A stretch of DNA of 38,368 nucleotides from Sphingobacteriales bacterium (GCA_013298995.1 JAAFJW010000013.1:1-38368), one strand, 5' to 3'; shown: positions 7,629 through 16,378, counted from the first letter of the stretch. Numbers and translations: made by a program. Notes: generated by a model not told the origin, from the letters alone.

Positions 7629-8252
7629 ATGCAAAAGAAAATTTTACAGATTGTACTTGCCATAGTGTTGGCAAGCACTTTACAACTCAAAGCACAATAT
7701 GCCAAACAAGACAGCACATACAAACGGTGTTTTGTTGGTAGCACTTTGTTTTTATTGGGTAATTTTGCTCCCGTAAACCCCCCGGGCTTTGCCCAACTAA
7801 ATTTAGGTTACCGCATTACAGGTAAAGATGTAATTTCTTTAGAGCTAATAACCTGGAAACATGCTTGGCCACTTGGTATTAACCCTTTTTATAATAAGGC
7901 ATACGGAAAGCCAGAAGAAAAATTTCCTGGTTATATAAGAGAATACGGAATAGGTATAGCTTATCAAAGGTATTTTTGGAAAGGTTTTTACGCAGCAGTA
8001 CACGTAACGCCTATGTGGCAAACATATAAAAACGAAAACGGTGATAAGGTGGGTAATGGTTTCATTATATTCAACACTTATCGAGTTGGCTATCACGTTA
8101 AGCTCTTTAAGGATAAGTTTTTTATAGAACCATCTTTTGGCGTTGCAGGCCGCCCTTATTTCACTAAAATGCCTAATGGATTTAAAGAAAAAGATGACAA
8201 GTGGCCAAAATGGACGCCTGAACCTGGCTTACATTTTGGGTTTAATTTTTAG
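7629..8252 (+). CDS. Putative outer-membrane beta-barrel protein (paralogue 2)
   Basis: This 207-residue protein begins with the same signal peptide type as the gene at 6572 (MQKKILQIVLAIVLASTLQLKAQ) and aligns with it throughout: TYKRCFVGSTLFLLGNF, AQLNLGYRITGKDVISLE, YQRYFWKGFYAAVH, KDKFFIEPSFG, and the final EPGLHFGFNF. The terminal phenylalanine after aromatic, alternating residues is typical for insertion by the BAM complex. Function is unknown. Tandem duplication is the simplest origin of the pair, followed by considerable divergence. Confidence 0.7.
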   Translation: MQKKILQIVLAIVLASTLQLKAQYAKQDSTYKRCFVGSTLFLLGNFAPVNPPGFAQLNLGYRITGKDVISLELITWKHAWPLGINPFYNKAYGKPEEKFPGYIREYGIGIAYQRYFWKGFYAAVHVTPMWQTYKNENGDKVGNGFIIFNTYRVGYHVKLFKDKFFIEPSFGVAGRPYFTKMPNGFKEKDDKWPKWTPEPGLHFGFNF

Positions 8253-8262
8253 TTAAAAATGT

Positions 8263-8697
8263 ATGAACACACAAAAAACAACACCCCAAAATACATTGGA
8301 AGACATCAAGATTAGTGTAAAACAAAGGCTTGCTACCTATTGGGCCAGCTTTATGTTTCTCTATATCTATGTTGATTATTTCGCTTTATATATGCCGAGT
8401 AAAATAGATGCTATTGGGAAAGGGAAAGTGTTTGTTTTTGAAATTACACAAGGATTTCTTTTTGCAGCACTTGCTTCGGTAACTATTCCTGCACTAATGA
8501 TTTTCCTTTCTGTTGCCCTACCAGCTAAAGTAAATCGCTGGGCAAATATTATTGTGGCTGCGGTGTATATTCCTTTTTCATTGTTTAATTTGGCGGGCGG
8601 GGCTTGGCTACACATGTATTTTGCCGCTGTTGTAGAAGTCGTTATTCTTTGTATAGTTATCCGCAATGCCAGCAAATGGCCTCGTATTGAAAAATAA
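8263..8697 (+). CDS. Four-helix membrane protein (DUF6326-like)
   Basis: Four hydrophobic segments are visible in 144 residues, at about 28-48 (SFMFLYIYVDYFALYM), 62-82, 92-112 and 117-136. The loop KIDAIGKGKVFVFEITQ between helices 1 and 2 matches my memory of DUF6326, a family of small inner-membrane proteins of unknown function often found next to transcription regulators in Bacteroidota. It starts 10 bp after the stop of the barrel gene, so it is probably the last gene of that operon. The tail of a Crp/Fnr gene follows directly. Confidence 0.65.
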   Translation: MNTQKTTPQNTLEDIKISVKQRLATYWASFMFLYIYVDYFALYMPSKIDAIGKGKVFVFEITQGFLFAALASVTIPALMIFLSVALPAKVNRWANIIVAAVYIPFSLFNLAGGAWLHMYFAAVVEVVILCIVIRNASKWPRIEK

Positions 8698-8820
8698 AAA
8701 ATAGCCTGCAGTATATTTTTCAATGAGTTCCCCAAAAAACACATAGCAAATTTTTTAGGTGTAAGCCCTGAAAGTTTAAGCAGAATTCAAAAGATAATTT
8801 ATTCTAAACTAAAATCTTAA
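8698..8820 (+). pseudogene. Remnant of a Crp/Fnr regulator (C-terminal helix-turn-helix)
   Basis: In one frame from 8722 to the TAA at 8818-8820 the DNA encodes NEFPKKHIANFLGVSPESLSRI followed by QKIIYSKLKS. This matches the helix-turn-helix end of the intact Crp/Fnr protein at 5911-6489 (HQLASFLGIKPQSLSRL). The frame is open back to the stop of the DUF6326-like gene but has no start codon or ligand-binding domain, so only the tail of a regulator survives. The match in family and position, followed by the same operator-promoter layout, shows that a second regulator-target block once stood here. Confidence 0.8.
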
Positions 8821-8830
8821 CTTAAGTCAT
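8817..8830. promoter_or_regulatory. Putative Crp/Fnr-type operator 2
   Basis: TTAACTTAAGTCAT shares its first 11 bases with operator 1 at 6500. It overlaps the stop codon of the pseudogene. Its start is exactly 37 bp before the motif CACTTTTG at 8854. Confidence 0.5.
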
Positions 8831-8853
8831 CGTCTAAAGGTTCATTGTCTTTG

Positions 8854-8861
8854 CACTTTTG
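8854..8861 (+). promoter_or_regulatory. Putative promoter -7 element for the gene at 8885
   Basis: CACTTTTG differs by one base from TAnnTTTG. It is 37 bp from operator 2, the same distance as between operator 1 and its promoter, and 23 bp before the ATG. An alternative is TGTCTTTG at 8846-8853. Confidence 0.45.
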
Positions 8862-8884
8862 TATCTCATTTAAACAACAAAAAA

Positions 8885-9670
8885 ATGAAATATAAATTAA
8901 TCGCTTTAATAATTACAGCAATGACAGTAACAAACAGCCTAGTAGCACAACAATTAAACTTTTCAAAAGTAAAAGCCTTTGAACATCAATTAGACGATGT
9001 AATGGAATTAATTGACACAACAGAGTTAAAACACAAACTCAAGGAAGTTGAGTACAATTACCAACAAAATCAGACAGAAATTAATCGAACTCGACTTGGT
9101 ATAATTTACCACGAAATAGCTTTAAATCTCTCATTCTTCTCGAAAACTGAATTTAAAGGGTATGCTAAAAAAAGTTTTGATATTTTAAGCGAGCTTTTTA
9201 ATTCGACTAACACTTCAAAAGAATTATTGCCATTTATTGCATCTTACAGAGCGTCAGCATTATCGTTAGTTGGGGCAGAAACAAAGAAACTCAAACTATT
9301 GGGTGAAGCATTTACTTTATTTAATGAAGCAGTAAAAAACTTTTCTTCTGTTTCATACTTGCCAGAATTTTTACGAGGAAGCGTTGCAGAAAATTTACCT
9401 TGGTTTTTCTTCACGAAAAGAAAATTTGCCAAACAAGATTTTCAATCCATTATTAATAAACAAAACAAAAATGCAGCCTTTGCAAATTCGAAAGTAATGA
9501 GTTTTACTTATTGGGCTTGGGCAAAACAAAGACAAAGTAAAAAATTTAGAAACCAATCAATTTCTTACCTTGATAAAGCAATAGCATTGGATCCACATTA
9601 CAAAGCAGGACGACACAAAGCAGAAGATTTGAAAGCGAAAATGAAGCATTATCCCGAGTTCGATTATTAA
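8885..9670 (+). CDS. Secreted helical protein, possibly TPR-like
   Basis: No named family is recognised. The first 21 residues (MKYKLIALIITAMTVTNSLVA) are a signal peptide cut before QQ, so the protein is periplasmic or secreted; there is no lipobox cysteine. The rest of the 261 residues looks alpha-helical, and the end (SISYLDKAIALDPHYKAGRHKAEDLKAKM) reads as one tetratricopeptide-like repeat. It stands alone behind the second operator-promoter copy, so it may belong to the same Crp-type regulon as the barrel operon at 6572. It is transcribed towards the Lrp-type gene. Confidence 0.65.
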   Translation: MKYKLIALIITAMTVTNSLVAQQLNFSKVKAFEHQLDDVMELIDTTELKHKLKEVEYNYQQNQTEINRTRLGIIYHEIALNLSFFSKTEFKGYAKKSFDILSELFNSTNTSKELLPFIASYRASALSLVGAETKKLKLLGEAFTLFNEAVKNFSSVSYLPEFLRGSVAENLPWFFFTKRKFAKQDFQSIINKQNKNAAFANSKVMSFTYWAWAKQRQSKKFRNQSISYLDKAIALDPHYKAGRHKAEDLKAKMKHYPEFDY

Positions 9671-9705
9671 ACTTTAATTAATTTACGGTTAATCAATGGA
9701 CGGCG

Positions 9706-10167
9706 TTAAATATAAAGCTCGGTACTGTATTTAATTTCGCCCATTACAAAAATGCTTTGGGTATTTCCTATGTTTTCTATGGTAGATAGCTTGTTCATCA
9801 CAAAATCTTGGTAGCTAGGCATATCTTCTACCAATATTTTTAACATAAAATCATAATCGCCAGCTATATTAAAACATTCTATAATTTCGGGTAGTGCCAC
9901 AATATCTTTTACAAAGTTACTACCCACATTTTTGGCGTGTTCTTTTAGCCTCACGTTACAAAAAACGGTCATCCCTTTTTTCAATTTTTTTTTATCTAAC
10001 AATGCCACGTATTTGGTAATATAGCCATCTCTTTCTAGTCTTTTTATCCGTTCGTAAACGGGTGTAACCGTCAAAAAAAGCATGCTTGCAAGCTCTTTGG
10101 TGTTTATGTGAGCGTTTTTTTGTAGCTGTTTCAGTATTTGTAAATCAATGTTGTCTAAATTTTCCAC
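9706..10167 (-). CDS. Lrp/AsnC family transcriptional regulator
   Basis: The 153-residue protein has the two Lrp/AsnC domains. The N-terminal winged helix-turn-helix reads DLQILKQLQKNAHINTKELASM with recognition helix TVTPVYERIKRLERDGYI (about residues 34-51). The C-terminal ligand-binding domain contains FNIAGDYDFMLKILVEDM, the typical GDYD turn. Translation starts at a GTG; no in-frame ATG lies close upstream. It is divergent from metE over 156 bp, which suggests that it controls metE or senses an amino acid, as many Lrp-type proteins do. Two direct repeats with the core ACAGTTTT...ATTGAT (10166-10183 and 10189-10202) at its 5' end are candidate binding sites. Confidence 0.92.
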   Translation of the reverse strand: MENLDNIDLQILKQLQKNAHINTKELASMLFLTVTPVYERIKRLERDGYITKYVALLDKKKLKKGMTVFCNVRLKEHAKNVGSNFVKDIVALPEIIECFNIAGDYDFMLKILVEDMPSYQDFVMNKLSTIENIGNTQSIFVMGEIKYSTELYI

Positions 10168-10202
10168 AGTTTTTTTTATTGATAGTTTACAGTTTTATTG
10201 AT
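10166..10202. promoter_or_regulatory. Direct repeats at the Lrp-type gene start
   Basis: ACAGTTTTTTTTATTGAT (10166-10183) and ACAGTTTTATTGAT (10189-10202) differ only by four extra T. Their starts are 23 bp apart, about two helical turns, so a dimeric regulator could bind both on one face. Autoregulation by the adjacent Lrp-type protein is inferred, not shown. Confidence 0.35.
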
Positions 10203-10291
10203 TTTAAAAATAATAAAAACTACTAAAATGCTTAAAAAGCAGTTTATTTAGTTATATATAGTGCATACATAACGCTTATTAACCAATAAAT

Positions 10292-10299
10292 TACTTTTG
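10292..10299 (+). promoter_or_regulatory. Putative metE promoter -7 element
   Basis: TACTTTTG matches TAnnTTTG exactly and lies 25 bp before the metE ATG. No clear -33 TTTG was seen. No SAM or cobalamin riboswitch structure fits into the remaining leader. Confidence 0.5.
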
Positions 10300-10323
10300 T
10301 AAAGCAAATAAATTTATTGAAAA

Positions 10324-12672
10324 ATGAAAACAAACAACCTAGGTTACCCACGAATTGGTAGCCACCGAGAACTTAAAAAAGCTTGCGAGCAATATTGGTT
10401 AGGCAAAATAACGCACAACGAACTGATGCGTGTTGGCGCACAAATCCGACAAAAAAATTGGCAATTGCAAAAAGATGCTGGTATTGATTTAATACCCTCT
10501 AACGATTTTTCTTTTTACGATCAGGTTTTAGATATGTCGCTAATGGTAGGAGCTATTCCAACACGTTACCACGAAGTAATTTTGAACAAAAAAAATGCTG
10601 AAACAGATTTGTATTTTGCAATGGCCCGGGGTTATCAAAAACAAGGGCTTGATATTACGGCAATGGAAATGACCAAATGGTTTGATACCAATTACCATTA
10701 TATTGTACCCGAATTTTATAAAAACCAAGTATTTAAAACATTTTCGACCAAAATAGTAGATGAGTTTTACGAAGCAAAACTACTGGGTATAATTACAAAA
10801 CCTGTAATTATTGGGCCAGTATCTTATTTGCTTTTAGGCAAAGCGAAGCAAAAGGGTTTTGAGCCTATTGATTTAATAAACAATATATTACCTGTTTATA
10901 TTGATATTATCAGAAAACTAGAAGCCCACACCGTAGAATGGATACAATTTGATGAGCCTTGCTTATCGTTAGATTTATCTCAAAAACAAAAAGACGCTTT
11001 TGTTTACGCTTACGCCGAAATTAAAAAGCATTTTCCACAACTTAAAACAATACTTGCAAACTATTTTGAGTGTTATGGCGATAATTTAAAACTAGCCCTT
11101 TCGCTACCCTTAAATACGTTACACATAGATTTGGTAAGATGCCCAGCGCAATTAAACGATGTATTTGCAACCGGTTTTGTAATAAACGATGTATTTGCAA
11201 CCGATTTTGTAAACACACCAACCAGTATATCATTGGGCATTGTTGATGGTAGAAACATTTGGAAAAACGATTTTACACACTCGCTCGAGCTAATTAATAA
11301 AGTAATTGATAAAATAGGGGCAAACAGAGTAATGATTGCTCCCTCTTGCTCATTAATTCATTCTCCTTGCGATTTGGATTTAGAAACAAACGATACAATA
11401 TTAAGCCCCGAAATAAAACAGTGGCTTGCTTTTGCCAAACAAAAAATTAACGAAGTGGTAACACTTAAACAATTGGCATGTGGAGAAAATACCGAGCAAG
11501 CAAATATAAAATTACAGGAAAATAGTAAAGCCAACCAAAGCCGCAAAATATCGGCACTTATTCACAACCCTAAAGTAAAACAACGTGTTGCCGCTATTGG
11601 CCTCCAAGATGCACAACGCAACAACGATTCTTGTATAAGAAAAATAAAACAACAAGCGGCTTTAAATTTACCCATTTTTCCTACCACAACTATTGGCTCG
11701 TTTCCACAAACGGCAGAGGTACGAAGCTGGAGAGCCAAGTTTAAAAAAGGTGAACTCACACAACACGAATACAACGAACTTATAGCAAAAGAAACCACCG
11801 AAGCGATTGCTTGGCAAGAAGAAACAGGTATTGATGTGCTGGTGCATGGCGAGTTTGAGCGCAATGATATGGTTGAATATTTTGGCGAACAATTAGATGG
11901 TTTTACGTTTTCTAAAAACGGATGGGTACAAAGTTATGGAAGCCGATGTGTAAAGCCGCCCATTATTTATGGCGATGTAAGTAGGCCTAAACCAATAACA
12001 TTAAAATGGACTTTGTACGCCCAATCGTTAACCAAAAAATGGGTTAAAGGAATGCTAACTGGGCCCGTTACCATTTTGCAATGGAGCTTTGTTCGCAATG
12101 ATCAGCCCCGCTCTCAAACCTGTACACAAATTGCATTATCCATTAGAGACGAGGTAGTTGATTTAGAAAACGCAGGCATAAAAATAATTCAAATAGACGA
12201 ACCAGCTATTCGCGAAGGCTTACCCTTGCGAAGGGGCAATTGGCCGCAATACCTGCAATGGGCTGTTAACGCATTCCGTATTGCGGCCAGTGGTGTAAAA
12301 GACGAAACCCAAATTCATACACACATGTGCTATTCGGAGTTTAACGATATTATTAAAAACATTGCCGATATGGATGCAGATGTTATCACTATTGAGTGCA
12401 GCCGGTCGCAAATGGAATTGTTAGACGCCTTTGCTCATTTTAAATATCCTAACCAAATTGGGCCTGGTGTATATGATATTCACTCGCCAAGAGTACCCTC
12501 AACAATAGAAATGGTGGCTTTAATGGAAAAAGCAAAAGCTGTTATACCAGCCAGCCAACTTTGGGTAAACCCAGATTGTGGCTTAAAAACCCGTCACTGG
12601 ACCGAAACGAAAAAAGCATTGCTAGCCATGGTACAAGCAGCAAAAGAGTTGCGGCTAAGCCACACGGCTTAA
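10324..12672 (+). CDS. metE: Cobalamin-independent methionine synthase
   Basis: MetE transfers a methyl group from methyltetrahydrofolate-triglutamate to homocysteine, the last step of methionine synthesis. The 782-residue protein has both halves of the family. The N-terminal barrel starts NNLGYPRIGSHRELKKA. The C-terminal catalytic barrel has FPTTTIGSFPQTAEVRSWR, VHGEFERNDMVEYFGE, IQIDEPAIREGLPLRRG, HTHMCYSEF (zinc His and Cys), the zinc Glu in IECSRS, and NPDCGLKTR with the last zinc Cys. A tandem 30-bp duplication at 11153-11212 adds ten residues (NDVFATGFVI then NDVFATDFVN) in the N-terminal half; the frame is kept, so the enzyme is probably intact. It is divergent from an Lrp-type regulator and ends at a strong terminator. 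Confidence 0.96.
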   Translation: MKTNNLGYPRIGSHRELKKACEQYWLGKITHNELMRVGAQIRQKNWQLQKDAGIDLIPSNDFSFYDQVLDMSLMVGAIPTRYHEVILNKKNAETDLYFAMARGYQKQGLDITAMEMTKWFDTNYHYIVPEFYKNQVFKTFSTKIVDEFYEAKLLGIITKPVIIGPVSYLLLGKAKQKGFEPIDLINNILPVYIDIIRKLEAHTVEWIQFDEPCLSLDLSQKQKDAFVYAYAEIKKHFPQLKTILANYFECYGDNLKLALSLPLNTLHIDLVRCPAQLNDVFATGFVINDVFATDFVNTPTSISLGIVDGRNIWKNDFTHSLELINKVIDKIGANRVMIAPSCSLIHSPCDLDLETNDTILSPEIKQWLAFAKQKINEVVTLKQLACGENTEQANIKLQENSKANQSRKISALIHNPKVKQRVAAIGLQDAQRNNDSCIRKIKQQAALNLPIFPTTTIGSFPQTAEVRSWRAKFKKGELTQHEYNELIAKETTEAIAWQEETGIDVLVHGEFERNDMVEYFGEQLDGFTFSKNGWVQSYGSRCVKPPIIYGDVSRPKPITLKWTLYAQSLTKKWVKGMLTGPVTILQWSFVRNDQPRSQTCTQIALSIRDEVVDLENAGIKIIQIDEPAIREGLPLRRGNWPQYLQWAVNAFRIAASGVKDETQIHTHMCYSEFNDIIKNIADMDADVITIECSRSQMELLDAFAHFKYPNQIGPGVYDIHSPRVPSTIEMVALMEKAKAVIPASQLWVNPDCGLKTRHWTETKKALLAMVQAAKELRLSHTA
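11153..11212 (+). repeat. 30-bp tandem duplication inside metE
   Basis: The 30-bp unit at 11153-11182 is repeated at 11183-11212 with one difference (G at 11174, A at 11204). It keeps the reading frame and inserts ten residues after LVRCPAQL. The 29/30 identity indicates a recent slip or duplication. Confidence 0.9.
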
Positions 12673-12676
12673 ATGC

Positions 12677-12713
12677 AAAACAAGGCGGTTAAACTATTTA
12701 ATCGCCTTGTTTT
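12677..12713. terminator. Bidirectional terminator between metE and the Big_5 gene
   Basis: AAAACAAGGCGGTTAAA (12677-12693) pairs with TTTAATCGCCTTGTTTT (12697-12713) over 17 bp with one G-T wobble and a 3-base loop. The A-rich left and T-rich right edges allow termination on both strands. It separates two convergent genes. Confidence 0.9.
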
Positions 12714-12726
12714 GTTATTAAAAAAA

Positions 12727-14355
12727 TTATAAAAACACAGCAGGCACCACCACTGTATATTCCTGGTCCCAGTTTGGGCGTATAATTATATCTTTCTCAA
12801 AAAACCAACTTTTTTCGGGTTGCTCTTTCCTTGATAGATTACCGCTATCGTATTCGCCGTTTTTGTTCAAGTCTTCAATTACCTTTATGCGGTACTTATT
12901 GTTGTTTAAGTAATTGTAAATAAGTGTTTTGTTGCTTTTAATAATATCTTGTTTTATAACTGTACCTGTTTCGGTAATAAGCTGTACAATATAATGTTGG
13001 GTGCTATCGGTTTTTACTATTTTAAGGTTTAAGTTGCCATAGTTTTCTATTTCGTCTAACGTAAATTTGGTTTTTAGTGGTTTGTTGGTAGTGCCATAAA
13101 TATCCTCAACGGCTTTATCGTTAAAAGTAAGGGTATATAATTTTTTTATTTTATAGGGATAAAGTATCTCAAAATCACGCCCATTATCTTTTTTATTAAT
13201 GGTAAAATTACTTAGCACCGTCGAGTCTTCTAAAAGCGTTACCTTGTTTTTATCAATCCCCTCAATGGGGAAATTAAATTTTACTGTAAAGCGTGTTGCT
13301 GGGCGTATTTTATTGCCCGATAAATTATCGGTATAAGTTAAATTACGCACATATTTATCGGTTTTATTGCGTTGTAGTTTTACGGTATCAATGGGTTTAT
13401 TGTTATCGTTAATTTCTACTTTTAGCGAATCGAAACTAAAATCACGCAACCACATATTTAAGGTATCGGCCTTTGTCGAAAAAGCTATAAATGGCCTATC
13501 TGGGCTTGCATTTAAAAACCTAAGCGAAGGCTTTTTAATGCCTTTATTAAACACCATTACAATTTTACCATCTTGCTGAATTTTAAAATCTTCGGTTCTA
13601 AAATTATCGGGTATTTGTTTAAATATTTTTAGTTTTATACCCGCAGTATCTTTATTTAATTTTATGGGATTTGCCAAAAAGCCAATTTGCTCGCCTGGCT
13701 GGTTATAAATTCTATCGCCGCCACCTTCTTCTTTTAAAGCGTATATTCGGTAAATATCTTCTTTTATATTTTTTAAACTAAAATTACCCGCACTATCGGT
13801 GGTAGTAAAATACGATGCTCGTTTTTTACCAAAAACACTATCCCGGCTAACGGGTATAATAAAAACCGTAATTTCTTTTTCTTCTTTACCGTCTAAATAA
13901 TTTACTGCCTTACCGCCCATTTGTAACGAATCTATTTTATTGCCTGTAGAAAAAACGTAGCTGTAATTTTTTAATTCTATGTTTTCGTTTACATCTTGTA
14001 TTGCCTTGCCAAAATTAATGGTGTAAGTGGTATTTTTTTCCAGCGAATCTTTAAACGTAATTTCTAAAGTTTTTTGTTTTATTTTAAAAGTAGGAGGAAT
14101 TTCTTGCGCTGGCGAAAGAGCTATTTCGGTAAACTCGTTGTTAAGTTTAAAAAACTCATCGAAAGTAATTGCTATTTTTTTACTGTTAAAATTTTTGGTT
14201 AAATTTTTGGGCAACTCGTTTAGTACTTTGGGTGGCTGGGTATCGCGTGGGCCACCTTGGGGTTGTTGTATGCTTGCGCAAGCCGTTACCAGCAAAACAG
14301 CCCATAACACCATCCCTAAAAAGAACAAATTTGTACATTTTAATTTTAAAGCCAT
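12727..14355 (-). CDS. Ig-like (Big_5) domain lipoprotein
   Basis: The 542-residue protein starts with a lipoprotein signal peptide (FFLGMVLWAVLLVTAC, lipobox cysteine at about residue 26). Then comes the Big_5 Ig-like domain seen in many Bacteroidota: GGPRDTQPPKVLNELPKNLTKNF, KKIAITFDEFFKLNN, and LEKNTTYTINFGKAIQDVNE. A carboxypeptidase-regulatory-like segment follows (TDSAGNFSLKNIKEDIYRIYAL), then further beta-rich modules with FTVKFNFPIEG and LYTLTFNDKAVEDIYG. Such proteins are envelope-anchored and of unknown exact role. It lies 152 bp downstream of mnmG on the same strand and may be transcribed with it. Confidence 0.85.
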   Translation of the reverse strand: MALKLKCTNLFFLGMVLWAVLLVTACASIQQPQGGPRDTQPPKVLNELPKNLTKNFNSKKIAITFDEFFKLNNEFTEIALSPAQEIPPTFKIKQKTLEITFKDSLEKNTTYTINFGKAIQDVNENIELKNYSYVFSTGNKIDSLQMGGKAVNYLDGKEEKEITVFIIPVSRDSVFGKKRASYFTTTDSAGNFSLKNIKEDIYRIYALKEEGGGDRIYNQPGEQIGFLANPIKLNKDTAGIKLKIFKQIPDNFRTEDFKIQQDGKIVMVFNKGIKKPSLRFLNASPDRPFIAFSTKADTLNMWLRDFSFDSLKVEINDNNKPIDTVKLQRNKTDKYVRNLTYTDNLSGNKIRPATRFTVKFNFPIEGIDKNKVTLLEDSTVLSNFTINKKDNGRDFEILYPYKIKKLYTLTFNDKAVEDIYGTTNKPLKTKFTLDEIENYGNLNLKIVKTDSTQHYIVQLITETGTVIKQDIIKSNKTLIYNYLNNNKYRIKVIEDLNKNGEYDSGNLSRKEQPEKSWFFEKDIIIRPNWDQEYTVVVPAVFL

Positions 14356-14507
14356 TTTAAAGCGATTTAATCGTTTTTTATGTTTTTATAAGTGTTATTA
14401 TTAAAAAAAATAGATGATTGATTTTTGGCGCATTTTAAAGCGTTCGTGTTTTAGTAATTAAAAAGCTATTTACCAGCCACTTACCACTAACTACTACCTA
14501 CTAGCAA

Positions 14508-16370
14508 CTACCTACTAATATGCACCATCAAAACCGAAATATCCGACGGTGTTACCCCCGAAATCCTAGATGCTTGCCCTAGTGTTTTGGGTTTTATTTT
14601 TTTTAGTTTTTCTCTTGCCTCAAGCGATAAAGAATTTAAGTGGCTGTAATCAAAATCAGGATTAATTTCTTTATCCTCCATTTTTTTCATCTTACTCACA
14701 ATCTCTAATTCTTTTTCGAAGTAGCTATCGTATTTAATTTTTATTTCGGCTTGCTCGATAGTTTGCTTATCAAAGCCCGAAAGTAAACGATCAAAGCTTT
14801 CGCTGATGCTTCTTAAATCGTTAATATTTACCTGTGGGCGGCTTAATAAATTATACAGTTTTACACTTTGGCTTACCGCCGATGTACCCAAACGTTCTAA
14901 TAGCGGGTTGGCAATGGCCATATCAACTGCTGTATTTTTAGCAAAATTAATGATGTTTTGGGCGTTGGCTATTTTATCTTCTACCTTTTTTAAGCGCTCT
15001 TTATTTACCAAGCCTAAGGCAAAAGCAATAGGAGTTAAGCGTTCGTCGGCATTATCTTGGCGCAATAAAAGCCTATGCTCGGCCCGTGAGGTAAACATGC
15101 GGTAAGGCTCTTCGGTGCCTTTGGTTACCAAATCGTCTATTAAAACACCAATATACGATTCGCTTCTTTTTAAAATTAAAGCCTCTTTATTGTTGATTTT
15201 TTGATGTGCATTTATACCCGCAATAAAGCCTTGTGCGGCGGCTTCCTCGTAACCTGTGGTGCCATTTATTTGCCCTGCAAAAAACAAGTTATTTATGCGC
15301 TTGGTTTCTAAACTTAAATTTAATTGGGTAGGAGGGAAGTAATCGTACTCTATGGCATAACCCGGTCTAAACATTTTTACGTTCTCAAATCCTGCAATTT
15401 GCTTTAAAGCCCTATACTGTACATCTTCGGGCAAGGAGGTTGAAAAACCGTTTACATAAATTTCTACCGTATTAAATCCCTCGGGTTCTACAAATATTTG
15501 GTGGCGTTCTCGCTCGGCAAAGCGGTTTATTTTATCTTCGATAGATGGGCAATACCTAGGGCCCAAACCTTTAATCCGCCCAGTAAACATGGGCGATTTC
15601 TCAAACCCTTCTTTCAGCGTATCGTGTACGGCTTGGTTGGTATAGGTTATCCAGCAGCAGCGTTTTTCTTTAGGAATGTTTACTTCGGTATAAGAAAAAC
15701 TACCCGCATCATCATCGCCCCATTGTTCTTCCATTTTGCTGTAATCTAAACTACGGCCATCAACCCTTGGTGGCGTACCTGTTTTCATACGTCCAGCTTC
15801 AAAACCTAAGCCCACCAATTGCTCGGTTATGCCTGTTGCGGCTTTTTCGGCACTACGGCCACCGCCCATTTTTTTCTCGCCTATATGTATCAATCCATTT
15901 AAAAAAGTACCATTGGTAAGCACCACGGCATTGGCCATTATGCTTACGCCAAGCGATGTTTTTACACCACAAACCTTTCCGTTTTCAATCAATAATTCGG
16001 CTACCATATCTTGCCAAAAATCTACATTGGGGGTTTGCTCTAAAGCCAAACGCCACTCTTCGGCAAAGCGCATTCGGTCGTTTTGTGTACGTGGCGACCA
16101 CATGGCGGGCCCTTTAGATAGGTTAAGCATTCTAAATTGCAGTGTAGTTTTATCGGATATTATGCCCGAGTAACCGCCCATGGCATCTATCTCTCGCACT
16201 ATTTGCCCTTTGGCTACGCCGCCCATTGCGGGGTTGCAGCTCATTTGGGCAATTGTGCCCATGTTCATGGTAACCAGCATAACGCTAGAACCTAAATTGG
16301 CTGCCGCTGCCGCTGCCTCGCAACCCGCATGACCACCGCCAACTACTATAACATCGTATTTTTTAAACAT
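14508..16370 (-). CDS. mnmG: tRNA uridine-34 5-carboxymethylaminomethyl synthesis enzyme MnmG
   Basis: MnmG (GidA) works with MnmE to modify the wobble uridine of certain tRNAs, using FAD, NADH and methylenetetrahydrofolate. The length of 620 residues is standard. Family signatures are the FAD motif [19 protein letters not shown] (residues 5-23), [78 protein letters not shown], and the C-terminal [15 protein letters not shown]. The start at 16370 lies only 8 bp from a parS site. In many bacteria mnmG is near the replication origin, and the parS sites here support the same location. Confidence 0.97.
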   Translation of the reverse strand: MFKKYDVIVVGGGHAGCEAAAAAANLGSSVMLVTMNMGTIAQMSCNPAMGGVAKGQIVREIDAMGGYSGIISDKTTLQFRMLNLSKGPAMWSPRTQNDRMRFAEEWRLALEQTPNVDFWQDMVAELLIENGKVCGVKTSLGVSIMANAVVLTNGTFLNGLIHIGEKKMGGGRSAEKAATGITEQLVGLGFEAGRMKTGTPPRVDGRSLDYSKMEEQWGDDDAGSFSYTEVNIPKEKRCCWITYTNQAVHDTLKEGFEKSPMFTGRIKGLGPRYCPSIEDKINRFAERERHQIFVEPEGFNTVEIYVNGFSTSLPEDVQYRALKQIAGFENVKMFRPGYAIEYDYFPPTQLNLSLETKRINNLFFAGQINGTTGYEEAAAQGFIAGINAHQKINNKEALILKRSESYIGVLIDDLVTKGTEEPYRMFTSRAEHRLLLRQDNADERLTPIAFALGLVNKERLKKVEDKIANAQNIINFAKNTAVDMAIANPLLERLGTSAVSQSVKLYNLLSRPQVNINDLRSISESFDRLLSGFDKQTIEQAEIKIKYDSYFEKELEIVSKMKKMEDKEINPDFDYSHLNSLSLEAREKLKKIKPKTLGQASRISGVTPSDISVLMVHISR

Positions 16371-16378
16371 ATTTTTTT

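Noticed and set aside
10168-10323. Possible SAM riboswitch upstream of metE
   Set aside because: No multi-stem conserved core or terminator is visible in this AT-rich 156-bp gap.
11562-11892. Two minus-strand ORFs inside metE
   Set aside because: Shadows of the conserved MetE catalytic half; no start context and no recognisable product.
14356-14507. Repeated ACTA/CTACTA pattern between the Big_5 gene and mnmG
   Set aside because: Short degenerate CCTACTA-type repeats near 14480-14515 look like simple sequence; no further structure supports a function.
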